This document shows positions 42,025 through 50,582 of a stretch of 56,548 bases of DNA, one piece after another. This stretch comes from Sulfurimonas sp. SAG-AH-194-C20 (GTDB lineage: Bacteria > Campylobacterota > Campylobacteria > Campylobacterales > Sulfurimonadaceae): positions 1 to 56,548 of the forward strand of contig NZ_JAEMVD010000004.1 in the NCBI RefSeq assembly GCF_029215975.1. Direction: 5' to 3'. Below the pieces are notes generated by a model. It ran no database searches, was not told where the DNA came from, and worked only from the letters and a program-made list of their open reading frames with translations. Position 1 is the first letter of the stretch; the number at the start of each line of letters is the position of its first letter. Both the position numbers and the translations under genes were made by a program.

Positions 42025-42540
42025 ATGGAAAGTCATAATCATGAATTAAAAGACCGCATAGCAACTTATTTATCACATTTATATGAAAATAAAATGAATG
42101 AATATTTAAATATTATAGTCTTAGATCAATTTCTTTGGACAGCAACTGTAGTTAATAATGATAATGATGTAGTGAAATATAAAGGTCAACCATATTGGTC
42201 TAAAAAAGCCATAATACATTATCAAAGTATTAATATCAAAAACAAACAAAAAGATTTTTCCGGATTAAGGCATGAGCATATTATGCCTCGTAAACTTATA
42301 AAAGAAAAAATACTTGCATCAAACAAATCAAAAGAGGTAATTTTGGAGATTTTAAACAAGTATTCACATGCAGTAATCATTACAAAAGAAGAGGACCAAA
42401 TATTAAAAGATATGGGGTTTAATCAATCTATGCCTGAATCTTTCAATCAAACAGAAGAAATACTAGATAGGTATGATGGTAGCGGAATTGAAATTATAGA
42501 TGTAAGGAATACAAATTTAAAAGAAATAAAGTTTCATTAA
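42025..42540 (+). CDS. Hypothetical protein with HNH-like motif, 171 aa
   Basis: Not assigned. The stretch SGLRHEHIMPRKLIKEKIL (about 82-100) resembles the first strand of an HNH-type nuclease (H-E-H-x-x-P-R-K), preceded by conserved-looking YWSKKAIIHYQS. The downstream His/Asn of a full HNH site is not clear. It follows the 205-aa gene closely and precedes the 5'-nucleotidase gene by 28 bp. Confidence 0.45.
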   Translation: MESHNHELKDRIATYLSHLYENKMNEYLNIIVLDQFLWTATVVNNDNDVVKYKGQPYWSKKAIIHYQSINIKNKQKDFSGLRHEHIMPRKLIKEKILASNKSKEVILEILNKYSHAVIITKEEDQILKDMGFNQSMPESFNQTEEILDRYDGSGIEIIDVRNTNLKEIKFH

Positions 42541-42568
42541 ATTTCAGACTAAAACAAAGGCAAAATAA

Positions 42569-43486
42569 ATGGCATACAATCTAAAAAATAAACTAGTAGT
42601 AGCAGTAAGTTCACGAGCACTATTTGACCTAGAAACTGAAAACAAAGTTTTTGAAGAAAAAGGTCTGGATGAATACTATAAGTACCAACTACAAAATGAG
42701 AATGAACCACTTCAAAAAGGTACAGGATATAGACTCATAGAAAATCTTTTAAAGATAAATCAACATTTTAGTGAAGAAGAAAAACAAGTAGAAGTCATCA
42801 TCCTATCAAAAAACAATGCAGGAACAAGTCTTAGAATAACAAATGCGATACATGAGTATAAGTTGGATATATTGCGCTCTGCTTGGACAAGTGGTAGTGA
42901 CACTTCATCATACTTAAAAGCCTTTAAAGTTGACCTCTTTTTAAGTGCTGATGATAGTGATGTGATAAACGCCATTCAAAACGGTGTAGCAGCCGCAAAA
43001 ATACTTCCATCACACCAAGATGTACATAACTCATTAGGTGACCAAGTTCGTATAGCCTTTGATGGTGATGCAGTTTTGTTTAGTGAGGCTTCAGAACTCG
43101 TGTATAAAAGAGATGGGCTTGATGCTTTCATAAAACACGAACAAAAGAACAAAGACAATCCTTTAAAAAAAGGGGTATTTGCAAAGCTGCTTCTGACCAT
43201 CGCCAATATACAAAAAAAGTTTAAAGATAAAGAGTCTCCTATAAGAACTGCTTTAGTAACTGCACGTTCAGCACCAACACATGAGAGAGTCATCAAAACA
43301 CTCAATGTATGGGGAGTGAGAATAGATGAAGCCTTTTTCTTAGGTGGTAGCGAGAAGTATGAGGTACTTGAAGCATTTGGTGCAGATATGTTTTTTGATG
43401 ATCAGGATACACACTTAGACTTATCTGTATCTGTTGTGCCTAGTGCAAAAGTCATTCATAAGAGCATTGAAGAGTTTCAGAAGTAA
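42569..43486 (+). CDS. Cytosolic 5'-nucleotidase (NT5C1-like family)
   Basis: 305 aa matching the bacterial/cytosolic 5'-nucleotidase-1 family: AVSSRALFDLETENKVFEEKG at the start, LDILRSAWTSGSDTSSYLKAFKVDLFLSADDSDV (about 94-130), and the HAD-like AFDGDAVLFS (about 163) and FFDDQDTHLD (about 275) acidic motifs. It should hydrolyse AMP/IMP-type mononucleotides. AMP is the product of several NAD+ and ADP-ribose breakdown routes, which fits the neighbouring sirtuins and ADP-ribosylglycohydrolase; that link is inference. Confidence 0.8.
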   Translation: MAYNLKNKLVVAVSSRALFDLETENKVFEEKGLDEYYKYQLQNENEPLQKGTGYRLIENLLKINQHFSEEEKQVEVIILSKNNAGTSLRITNAIHEYKLDILRSAWTSGSDTSSYLKAFKVDLFLSADDSDVINAIQNGVAAAKILPSHQDVHNSLGDQVRIAFDGDAVLFSEASELVYKRDGLDAFIKHEQKNKDNPLKKGVFAKLLLTIANIQKKFKDKESPIRTALVTARSAPTHERVIKTLNVWGVRIDEAFFLGGSEKYEVLEAFGADMFFDDQDTHLDLSVSVVPSAKVIHKSIEEFQK

Positions 43487-43539
43487 AATTTAAGTAGATT
43501 ATGATTATCTTATGTAAAGTATAAATAATGATATTGCTT

Positions 43540-43605
43540 AAAATGATACGATTACATTGACTAACAGCTCATATAATGATACGATTATGCTATTAATCAG
43601 CTCAT
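43540..43605 (+). repeat. Two 33-bp direct repeats before fic gene
   Basis: Units 43540-43572 and 43573-43605 share AATGATACGATTA and CAGCTCAT at identical positions. They end 9 bp before the Fic ATG, and the join creates TATAAT (43572-43577). Likely an operator pair for autoregulation of the fic gene. Confidence 0.6.
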
Positions 43606-43614
43606 AGGATCAAT

Positions 43615-44742
43615 ATGTATAATAAATGGATCTGGCAACATAAAGAATATCCTTCCTTCAAATATGATATAAAAGAGTTTGTTCCCAAGCTTACACAAAT
43701 AGCAGAGAATGTTGGGAGAGTAAAGGCACTTATCTCTTTGCTCAATGAAAAAGAGCAAGACAGCATAAAAATAGACCTTCTCACAAATGAAATAGTTTCA
43801 ACTTCAGCAATAGAAGGGGAGCAGCTCTCTAGAGATAGTGTTAGGTCCTCCATAGGAAAAAAACTAGATGCGAATTTTAGTGAAATCCAAGACAGATCTA
43901 CCTACCATACTGATGCCTTAGCTGCTATATTGATAGATAGCACTCAAAACAGAGAAGACTTGAGCCTAGAGCGCTTACATAAATGGCATATTTCATTACT
44001 AAGTCACACACCAAATAAATTTACTAAAATAGAATTAGGTTCATTCAGAAAGTATGATGATATGCAGATAGTATCAGGCTCTATAGGAAAAGAAAAAGTA
44101 CATTATGTAGCCTTACCACATCAAAGAATATCCAAGGACATGAAAAACCTATTGAAGTTTATTAATACAAGCAGTGATAATATTTATATTAAAAGTGCTT
44201 TAGCTCATCTTTGGTTTGTAACTATACACCCATATGATGATGGAAATGGGAGAATTGCTAGAATTATAGGGGACTATGTTGTTTCAAAAAGCTTTGGACT
44301 AGAGTATAAATATTTTACTATTTCAGCTGCGATTGCTAAGCATCGCAAAGATTACTATAATAGGCTAGAGGAGACTCAGAACTTGCATGACAATCCTAAT
44401 GTAGAGTGTTCACTTTGGGTTGAATGGTATCTTGAGATGTTTAACAACTCTCTTGAAGATACATTGAGTATTATCAACAAAGTAATTTCAAAAGCAAAGT
44501 TTTGGGATAAGATTAGAGATGTTTCACTTAACTCTCGTCAGATAAAAGTACTAAAGAAACTCCTTGAGTATGATGATGGAGAATTTCAAGGTGGCCTAAC
44601 AAGTAAAAAATATGTAGCGATGACTAAAGTTTCAATAGCTACAGCTAAAAGAGATATACAAGAACTTCTAAAGTATGAATGTGTTTATCAAATTGAAGGT
44701 TCTCAAGGAAGAAATGTTAAATATGCAGTGAATACACTTTAA
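43615..44742 (+). CDS. Fic-domain AMP-transferase-like protein, self-inhibited type
   Basis: 375 aa. Fic motif HPYDDGNGRIAR (about 202-213) has the catalytic His and phosphate-binding residues. STSAIEGE (about 62-69) is the inhibitory helix (S/TxxxEG), N-terminal to the Fic fold, so this is a class II Fic protein that blocks its own ATP site. A C-terminal winged helix (LTSKKYVAMTKVSIATAKRDIQELL) may bind the repeats upstream. Ribosome site TAGGAT is weak. First cargo gene inside the proposed transposon. Confidence 0.85.
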   Translation: MYNKWIWQHKEYPSFKYDIKEFVPKLTQIAENVGRVKALISLLNEKEQDSIKIDLLTNEIVSTSAIEGEQLSRDSVRSSIGKKLDANFSEIQDRSTYHTDALAAILIDSTQNREDLSLERLHKWHISLLSHTPNKFTKIELGSFRKYDDMQIVSGSIGKEKVHYVALPHQRISKDMKNLLKFINTSSDNIYIKSALAHLWFVTIHPYDDGNGRIARIIGDYVVSKSFGLEYKYFTISAAIAKHRKDYYNRLEETQNLHDNPNVECSLWVEWYLEMFNNSLEDTLSIINKVISKAKFWDKIRDVSLNSRQIKVLKKLLEYDDGEFQGGLTSKKYVAMTKVSIATAKRDIQELLKYECVYQIEGSQGRNVKYAVNTL

Positions 44743-44790
44743 TGTATATACTTCTTTATTATCATAGTAATGCTATATGATTAACATAAT

Positions 44791-44817
44791 TTATGTAAAG
44801 TAGATATTGTCAACTAA
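44791..44817 (+). repeat. Internal copy of transposon end motif
   Basis: TTATGTAAAGTA (44791-44802) repeats the first 12 bases of the left inverted repeat at 43510, and TTGTCAACTA (44808-44817) recurs at 50119-50128. It separates fic from higBA and may be an alternative end or a recombinase binding site. Confidence 0.5.
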
Positions 44818-44824
44818 ACAAATA

Positions 44825-45112
44825 TCAAACGATCTGAATTCGAACTCTTTTGCCAATAGCTGCAAGTGCTGTTTCTATAGTCACTAATGTAATAGAGTTG
44901 TTAAGAGGATCAAGTAGTCTTGTAAGTGAACTTCTACTCGTTCCCATTCTTTTTGCCATCTCTGTTTTGGTGATATGTTCCTCTTGCATTGACTTTTCTA
45001 CTTCAAAAGCGATCACTCTTTTTATTGCAGTTGCATCAGATTCTGCTAATATATTTTCTTCTTCTAAAAAGTCATCAAAAGAACTACCAATTGCATCTTT
45101 ATTTAAGTTCAT
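44825..45112 (-). CDS. higA: HigA-type antitoxin (XRE family)
   Basis: 95 aa with a Cro/CI helix-turn-helix (HITKTEMAKRMGTSRSSLTRLL, about 45-66) and a C-terminal region (VTIETALAAIGKRVRIQI) typical of antitoxins paired with Gp49-type toxins. It overlaps the toxin gene by 4 bp (order toxin then antitoxin). Inside the proposed transposon. Confidence 0.85.
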   Translation of the reverse strand: MNLNKDAIGSSFDDFLEEENILAESDATAIKRVIAFEVEKSMQEEHITKTEMAKRMGTSRSSLTRLLDPLNNSITLVTIETALAAIGKRVRIQIV

Positions 45113-45447
45113 CTTATATCCTTCGCTCTTTTAAGAGCTAAATCAATTTCATTTTGTGGTGTTTTTTGAGTCTTTTTTATAAAACCATTTAAAAGCACCA
45201 TATAGTTATCAATAATTGTAAAAATAACTCTAGAGATACGTTTATGAGATATATTACTGCGGACCTCATAAAGGGAGTTCCCTAATGATCGTGAAACTGG
45301 CATCCCCATAGGCCAACCATACTCAACAGTTTTAATATCAGCACCTATGCTCTTTTTATCTTCTACATCTAACCCTATCAGCCATTCCCTTACTGGTTCA
45401 TTACCAGCAGGAGTTTTATAAAAAACAACTTGTATTTTTTTGTTCAT
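45109..45447 (-). CDS. higB: HigB-type toxin (phage Gp49-like, RelE superfamily)
   Basis: 112 aa matching Gp49-like toxins: KTPAGNEPVREWLIGL (about 12), SRSLGNSLYEVRSN (about 52), RVIFTIIDNYMVLLNGFIKKTQKTPQNEIDLALKRAKD. These are ribosome-dependent mRNA-cleaving toxins. Encoded just upstream of and overlapping its antitoxin. Confidence 0.87.
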   Translation of the reverse strand: MNKKIQVVFYKTPAGNEPVREWLIGLDVEDKKSIGADIKTVEYGWPMGMPVSRSLGNSLYEVRSNISHKRISRVIFTIIDNYMVLLNGFIKKTQKTPQNEIDLALKRAKDIR

Positions 45448-45496
45448 ATAGTATTGTACCTTTTTTAGTACGATATAACAAGACTATATGATAAAA

Positions 45497-45850
45497 TTAA
45501 CATTTATCAAGTAATATTTTTATCATAACTAATTGATCCATTAACTTCATATTAGCTTCTTTGAGAGCTTTATTCTCTTTACGTAACACATGTAAGCTAT
45601 TGTCCTTCTCCTTGAGTAGTTGACGAAGCTCTTTATTATCTGTTTTGCTCTCAATAGGTGCTAATTTGTCAAATAAAATCTTGTAGTTAGCATAAATATT
45701 TGCTCTACTTAGACCAGATAGTGCAGCTACTTTAGAAACGCTTACCTTTGTACCTGCTTCTTGAAGTTCCACTATAATTGTTTTTAAGAGTTCTGTTGTT
45801 TTTTCTTTCTGTTCACTTTTAAACTTTTTTAATGAATCACCTTTTGCCAT
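45497..45850 (-). CDS. TnpC-like transposition accessory protein
   Basis: 117 aa: a basic start, an HTH-like segment (VSKVAALSGLSRANIYANYK, about 41-60) and a C-terminal coiled coil (LRQLLKEKDNSLHVLRKENKALKEAN). This layout matches TnpC of Tn554-like elements (DUF6262). It starts one base after the third recombinase stop, as last gene of the leftward set. Confidence 0.75.
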   Translation of the reverse strand: MAKGDSLKKFKSEQKEKTTELLKTIIVELQEAGTKVSVSKVAALSGLSRANIYANYKILFDKLAPIESKTDNKELRQLLKEKDNSLHVLRKENKALKEANMKLMDQLVMIKILLDKC

Positions 45851-47500
45851 TTAACTCTCCATATTGATATTATCTATAATTTTTTTAATCTTGAGTAGCT
45901 GATACTCGGCTTTTTTTACTTCAATGCCAAGAGATTGTTCTATACAATGTACTTTATGCTCTTCTAGTCTCTTATGTTCATTTTCAAAATTAGATAAAAA
46001 AGTACCGTTTGTCACAAAATCTCCACAGTTAGACATATAACAGCTTTGCACACCTAAATGAGGGCAATGACCTCGTTTAAAATCATACAAACAGAGTCCA
46101 AATGGTAAAGGATTGATACCATAGAGTTTGGAGAGATTATTAACACTTTCTTTAAGTTCATCCATACTTTTAATATTAGAAATACTCTTTTTAAATTGTT
46201 CGCCTTGTGTTCCTTGAGTAATTATATTTTTAGACACTATCATGCCTTTTATATAGCTCTCCTTGAGTTTCATCTTACTTAGATGTACATAATGCATAGT
46301 CATTTCTATTGAAAGGTGCTTGAAGTGTGTCTGTATAACAGCAGGATTAATATTTTGGTCAGCAACTGCAATCTTTGCAAAACTGTGACGAAAACAGTGT
46401 GAAGTTAAACGTATTTTTTCATTATTAGAGTTTAAAAAATACTCATCTATATTATGTCGTTTTAAAAATGGACGAAGATAATTATGGTTCCATTTTCCTG
46501 ATTCTAAAGGCACTGGTTTTAGACGTTCTTGTGGATTATTTTTGTTTTCTTTTTTTCGTCTATGAGAAAGTATATAGAAAAGGTATTGATCTTCATCAGC
46601 TTCTCTTCGTAGTACTTCACTCAGTTCATCAAGTTTGAGTATAAGTTCATAAATCGACTGAGGGATAAGTATTTTATGTGGGGTTGCCTCTGTTTCTGTC
46701 TTATGGATAAAAGTATTGAGCCAACATCTTTCTTTATTGTCCTTCTGAGCACACCCTGTTTGAAGATAAAGTATCTCTGATATTCTAAGCCCTGTATGAG
46801 CTTGAATAAGGATAGAAAATTTTGCATTATTGATTTTGAAAAGACCTTTACTTTTTCCACCTTTAATATACTGAGTAATGTCATCTTCACTCCAAGCTTT
46901 ATCAACTATATTTTTCCATATAAATATAGGTATAGCTTTATCACGACTACCATTGTCTCTTACTCTCTGTTTTATCTTATTTTCACCCCACCAGTCCCAT
47001 ATTGAGACTTCTAATTTTATAGGTTCTAATGGCAAGTTAACGAACCCCAAGGCTTGACCAACATTAATAACTTGAAATAAAAAGTTTGCTACCTTTGTCA
47101 AGCTTCTAATTGTATTAGTTCCTTGATAATAATACTCTTTTAGCCATATGTTAAAATCAATAAAATGCTCTGTATTAAATACTTCTAAAGAATCAAACTT
47201 CTTTTCTTCTAGGTAGCAAATAATTTTTGCAATACTACTATTGTACTCACCTGCAACAGTTATAGCCTTTACTTGTCCTAAATAAATATAACAGTACCGT
47301 TTAATTGGATTTATTAGTAGTGGCATCTTATGAAGTACTCTAAAGTCTAATTGTCCTGATACATGTACTCCAGCTCTCTTATTACTCATTAATGATTTTA
47401 AATTCCAGACATTATCAGTAAAATGTACATTTTCTAAAATAGGAAAGTCCCAATCATTTGTAGAATCAGTTGGAAGAGGAAATAAGGCTGCACTATTCAT
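45851..47500 (-). CDS. Tyrosine recombinase 3 (TnpB-like, with zinc-type tail)
   Basis: 549 aa. Catalytic residues: first Arg in AHTGLRISEIL (about 233), HCFRHSFA (HxxRH, about 368), HFKHLSIEMTMHYVH (His then nucleophile Tyr, about 405). The long C-terminus has CLYDFKRGHCPHLGVQSCYMS, a cysteine cluster typical of TnpB-type transposon recombinases. It overlaps the preceding recombinase gene by 4 bp. Confidence 0.88.
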   Translation of the reverse strand: MNSAALFPLPTDSTNDWDFPILENVHFTDNVWNLKSLMSNKRAGVHVSGQLDFRVLHKMPLLINPIKRYCYIYLGQVKAITVAGEYNSSIAKIICYLEEKKFDSLEVFNTEHFIDFNIWLKEYYYQGTNTIRSLTKVANFLFQVINVGQALGFVNLPLEPIKLEVSIWDWWGENKIKQRVRDNGSRDKAIPIFIWKNIVDKAWSEDDITQYIKGGKSKGLFKINNAKFSILIQAHTGLRISEILYLQTGCAQKDNKERCWLNTFIHKTETEATPHKILIPQSIYELILKLDELSEVLRREADEDQYLFYILSHRRKKENKNNPQERLKPVPLESGKWNHNYLRPFLKRHNIDEYFLNSNNEKIRLTSHCFRHSFAKIAVADQNINPAVIQTHFKHLSIEMTMHYVHLSKMKLKESYIKGMIVSKNIITQGTQGEQFKKSISNIKSMDELKESVNNLSKLYGINPLPFGLCLYDFKRGHCPHLGVQSCYMSNCGDFVTNGTFLSNFENEHKRLEEHKVHCIEQSLGIEVKKAEYQLLKIKKIIDNINMES

Positions 47501-48867
47501 CTATTCTCTCCAAAAGATTCAAGCTTTCCAATTAAAGTACCTATTAACTCTTTTTCAAATTTAAGATGCTGCTGCAATGAATCACCGTAAACACTTTCTC
47601 TTTTTATCTCATCTTCTTTTTGTGAATATAGCTCTTTAAAGTAGGGTAAAAACTCTGGTGTTGTGACCATTTTAGTGCACCCATAACAATTCCCTCGTTT
47701 TTGAAATGTATCACATATGTATTCTTTGTCACTTGTCATAGCTGTGTTAAGACAATATCCATCAGCAAGCCTTAATGATTGTTTTTCATTGTAGTCACCA
47801 TTTAATAAAACAATATCATTAGTATTAGATAGAATTTGCATATGCTCGAGAAGTCCTGAAATCTCTTTAATATACTCTTCTTCTTTAGTTTTTATATAAT
47901 ACTGCATCGTTGTGCGTTTGTATTTATGATTGAGCATCACTTGTGTTGTCTCTATTGGTGCACCACTACTTTGCAGATTAGTTGCTAGAGATCTTCGAAA
48001 CATGTGAGCAGTCAAATGTACAGATGCTTTGTTCTCTTGATAAATAGTATGGTTTTTTACAAATCTTTTAAGTAAAGTATCTTGATATGCAAAAAAGAGT
48101 TTCGGCTCTTTATGTTTATTCTCTTTTATAAAGATCTCATTAAAGTTACTTCTGTCTCTTAAGTCTTGTGTATGTACTATTAATGCAGATATTACTTTAT
48201 ACACAGGAAACTCAATTGCTGGAATAATAATCATCTCTTTAGATTTGTGATTTATATAATGTAAATCATATTTTTTGTCTTTAGAACTCTGTTTTAAACA
48301 GCCTACTTTTAAAGAAACTATATCTATAGACCGTAGACCATAATAAAGTAAAATCATTATGTAGGCTTTAGTATACACATCATCTTCTACGTGTAAAGCA
48401 TTTCTTATCTGTTTTAGGACATAGTCTGAAATGATGGTTGTTTTTAGAGTGTCATTATTTCTTTTAAAATTAGATTTTATAAAAATCTGTAGTGGTGGGG
48501 CTTCATCAGGATAGTACTCATTCAACCACTTTGCAAAGCTTTTAAAAAAGACATATACCAGACGCTGTGAGCTTTGGGCTAATGGTTTATTTCCTTTAGT
48601 AGGTGTTGTAGCTAAAAAAGCATATAGCTCTTGAATAAGAGGATAGGAAAACAGTGATAAATTTTGTATATCTTTATAGACTAAGAATTTAAAGAGATAA
48701 GCCATCATTTTTATCTCTGTATACAGTGACGAATCTGTTTTAGTATGTATGCGTTTTAAATGCAGAATATATTCATAATGGTATTGCACAACAGATTGAG
48801 GCTCAAGACCTTTATAATCAATAAGTTTTTCTCTTTTAGCGACACTAAGGATAAAAGGCTGCATCAT
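47497..48867 (-). CDS. Tyrosine recombinase 2 (TnpA/B-like, Arg in place of His)
   Basis: 456 aa. YYGLRSIDIVSL holds the first Arg (about 174) and HMFRRSLATNL the second Arg, but the usual HxxRH reads HxxRR, so the second His is changed. LNHKYKRTTMQYY gives His and Tyr. The C-terminus carries CDTFQKRGNCYGCTK, a cysteine cluster. It overlaps both neighbours by 4 bp. Confidence 0.87.
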   Translation of the reverse strand: MMQPFILSVAKREKLIDYKGLEPQSVVQYHYEYILHLKRIHTKTDSSLYTEIKMMAYLFKFLVYKDIQNLSLFSYPLIQELYAFLATTPTKGNKPLAQSSQRLVYVFFKSFAKWLNEYYPDEAPPLQIFIKSNFKRNNDTLKTTIISDYVLKQIRNALHVEDDVYTKAYIMILLYYGLRSIDIVSLKVGCLKQSSKDKKYDLHYINHKSKEMIIIPAIEFPVYKVISALIVHTQDLRDRSNFNEIFIKENKHKEPKLFFAYQDTLLKRFVKNHTIYQENKASVHLTAHMFRRSLATNLQSSGAPIETTQVMLNHKYKRTTMQYYIKTKEEEYIKEISGLLEHMQILSNTNDIVLLNGDYNEKQSLRLADGYCLNTAMTSDKEYICDTFQKRGNCYGCTKMVTTPEFLPYFKELYSQKEDEIKRESVYGDSLQQHLKFEKELIGTLIGKLESFGENR

Positions 48868-50030
48868 ATATTTACCCCATACATTTGATAAAAAGGTATC
48901 AACTCTTTTACAATGTCTTCTTTATTGGCAATCTGAATATAAATATCAGTTGATGCTATATGAGAATGGCCAAGTAGTTTTTTTAATCTCTCAATACCTA
49001 CTTTATTACGTGCTAGTGTTGTAGCAAATGTATGTCTAAGATCATGAGGAGAAAAATATATATCTGTCTTTTTACCTATTTTACGACACCTTTCCCACAC
49101 TGCTTGATAGCTAAGTGGTTCTCCTAGGGTTCCATGAAATTCTGAAATAAAAAGATAATTATGTGTCATCTCTTTTTTCTCATATATAGACAACCAGGTG
49201 TCTTCATAATAATCATTGAGCTTTTGCATTAGGTGTGAGGGGATAAAGAGATCTCTTATACCTGTTTTTTGTTGACGACGACTACTTCCTTCACGATAAT
49301 CATCTTCATTAGAAGTCATTTTAAGCTCTTGGACCTCTGATGTGAGCTTTACTACTCCAATTGCATCTATCTCAAGGCTTAATGCCTCTCCTATACGAAT
49401 ACCTGTGAAAAGTAGTAGTTCTAATAGTAATCTATCTCTTTTAAGAGTAGTTGCATCGAGTACTCGCTCTATCTGCTCTTTTGAGAGGACTCTAATACCT
49501 TTATTAAACTCTTTAATCTTAAAAGAACTCTTTTGGATAAGACTATTTTGAGTATGTTCATAAAAGCTTTTATGTTTGTGAGTAGGGCGTTTGATAGTTT
49601 GTGAAGCATGTTTAAAAGGATTCTCTATGTTGTGCATAGCTTCATGGAATTTATAAAAGTCTTTGATAGTGGATACTATACGATTTACAGTTTTAGCACT
49701 TCGTTTACTTGTAGTGTGTAACTGCATCATGCCAGCATTATGTTCTGGTAACATTAACCAAGCTATAAAATCATTAATATGTTTATAGTTAAGAGAGGTA
49801 TAAATAAGTTTATAATGTTTTAGAAAATCATAATAGATTTTAAGATCATGACCTTTACTTGCCACTGTATTAAAAGCTAATCGCTTAACGAGTAATCTAC
49901 TTTGAAGATATACAAATACTTCATCAACTATTTTATAATCATCATCAAATAAGCAGACATAGCTATTTACAATGATAGAATCATCATTTAGACTCATGGA
50001 GTAATGCTGTTCATTCACTCTTAAGTACAT
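48864..50030 (-). CDS. Tyrosine recombinase 1 (TnpA-like)
   Basis: 388 aa, a typical phage-integrase fold: N-terminal SAM-like core-binding domain (about 60-165), then FTGIRIGEALSL (Arg, about 212), SPHDLRHTFATTL (HxxRH, about 329), LLGHSHIASTDIYIQIA (His and Tyr, about 355-365). It is the first gene of the leftward trio, starting about 110 bp inside the right inverted repeat. Confidence 0.9.
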   Translation of the reverse strand: MYLRVNEQHYSMSLNDDSIIVNSYVCLFDDDYKIVDEVFVYLQSRLLVKRLAFNTVASKGHDLKIYYDFLKHYKLIYTSLNYKHINDFIAWLMLPEHNAGMMQLHTTSKRSAKTVNRIVSTIKDFYKFHEAMHNIENPFKHASQTIKRPTHKHKSFYEHTQNSLIQKSSFKIKEFNKGIRVLSKEQIERVLDATTLKRDRLLLELLLFTGIRIGEALSLEIDAIGVVKLTSEVQELKMTSNEDDYREGSSRRQQKTGIRDLFIPSHLMQKLNDYYEDTWLSIYEKKEMTHNYLFISEFHGTLGEPLSYQAVWERCRKIGKKTDIYFSPHDLRHTFATTLARNKVGIERLKKLLGHSHIASTDIYIQIANKEDIVKELIPFYQMYGVNI

Positions 50031-50049
50031 TGTTTATTCCTATATCAAA

Positions 50050-50157
50050 TATAGTTGACAGGTGTTACACTTATATAATAGAGTGTCAATGATGTATTAT
50101 AGTCATATATAGTTATATTGTCAACTATATATATGTAATTATTTATACTTTACATAA
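50050..50157. promoter_or_regulatory. Right-end region of the recombinase-trio element
   Basis: Contains TATAGTTGACA (about 50051-50060 region) and TTGTCAACTATA (from 50119), an inverted pair, then the 20-bp right inverted repeat (50138-50157). This 173-bp gap before the recombinases probably holds both their promoter and recombination sites; individual sites cannot be assigned. Confidence 0.4.
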
Positions 50158-50161
50158 CATA

Positions 50162-50177
50162 ATCTAAATTCTATTGA
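50162..50177 (+). repeat. Cassette-boundary repeat, copy 1
   Basis: ATCTAAATTCTATTGA, just beyond the right end of the transposon and downstream of the HigBA pair at 50204-50876. Copies recur at 50985 and 52169; after each comes a partly conserved run (AAAATACTACCACCCT here). Confidence 0.7.
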
Positions 50178-50203
50178 AAATACTACCACCCTCTTTTATA
50201 AAA

Positions 50204-50581
50204 TTAAGCGACATTCTTTTTAGGTAGCTGTATTAAGCTCTCAAGAGGAAGATGTAGACCAGAAGCAATATTAGCAATCATTGTAAGAGATAATCCAACT
50301 TTTCTATTTAATACCTCTGAGACTTTACTTTTATTTCCGATATATGGAATAAGGTCTTTTTGCTTTAAATGCATCTGTTGCATTCTAACTTTGATTGCTT
50401 CAATAGGATCTGGCTCAGATATAGCCCATTCCTGCTCTTCATATTTCTCTACAAGTAAAACTAGTACTTCGAGTTCATCACTCTCTTTAGTTCCTAACTC
50501 TGGGTTTAATTCCATAAGTTCATCCACTCTAGCAAGAGCATTATCATAATTTAGTTCATCTTTTATAGGTTTAAGTAACAT
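50204..50581 (-). CDS. higA: HigA-type antitoxin, second pair
   Basis: About 125 aa starting MLLKPIKDELNYDNALARVDELM, the N-terminal form of HigA antitoxins linked to HigB; the HTH is near the end (KQKDLIPYIGNKSKVSEVLNRKVGLSL). I chose ATG 50581 because AAGGAG sits 7 bp upstream, inside the toxin gene's last codons. The antitoxin follows its toxin by 1 bp. Confidence 0.87.
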   Translation of the reverse strand: MLLKPIKDELNYDNALARVDELMELNPELGTKESDELEVLVLLVEKYEEQEWAISEPDPIEAIKVRMQQMHLKQKDLIPYIGNKSKVSEVLNRKVGLSLTMIANIASGLHLPLESLIQLPKKNVA

Positions 50582-50582
50582 T

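Larger units (their letters stand above)
43510..50157. mobile_element. Probable recombinase-trio transposon carrying Fic and HigBA
   Basis: Bounded by a 20-bp perfect inverted repeat (TTATGTAAAGTATAAATAAT at 43510-43529, reverse complement at 50138-50157). It contains three overlapping tyrosine recombinase genes plus a small HTH/coiled-coil gene (45497-50030), the gene content of Tn554-like and recombinase-in-trio elements, with Fic and HigBA as passengers. A third partial copy of the end motif (44791-44802), followed by TTGTCAACTA that is also near the right end, allows a smaller alternative element starting there. No target duplication identified. Confidence 0.6.

Noticed and set aside
43557..43577. 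TTGACT and TATAAT as a sigma-70 promoter for fic
   Set aside because: Spacing is only 9 bp, too short for a -35/-10 pair; only the TATAAT may be meaningful.
50057..50088. TTGACA...TGTCAA pair before the recombinases as a regulon operator
   Set aside because: The half-sites are over 20 bp apart and belong to the transposon end region with other TTGTCAAC copies.
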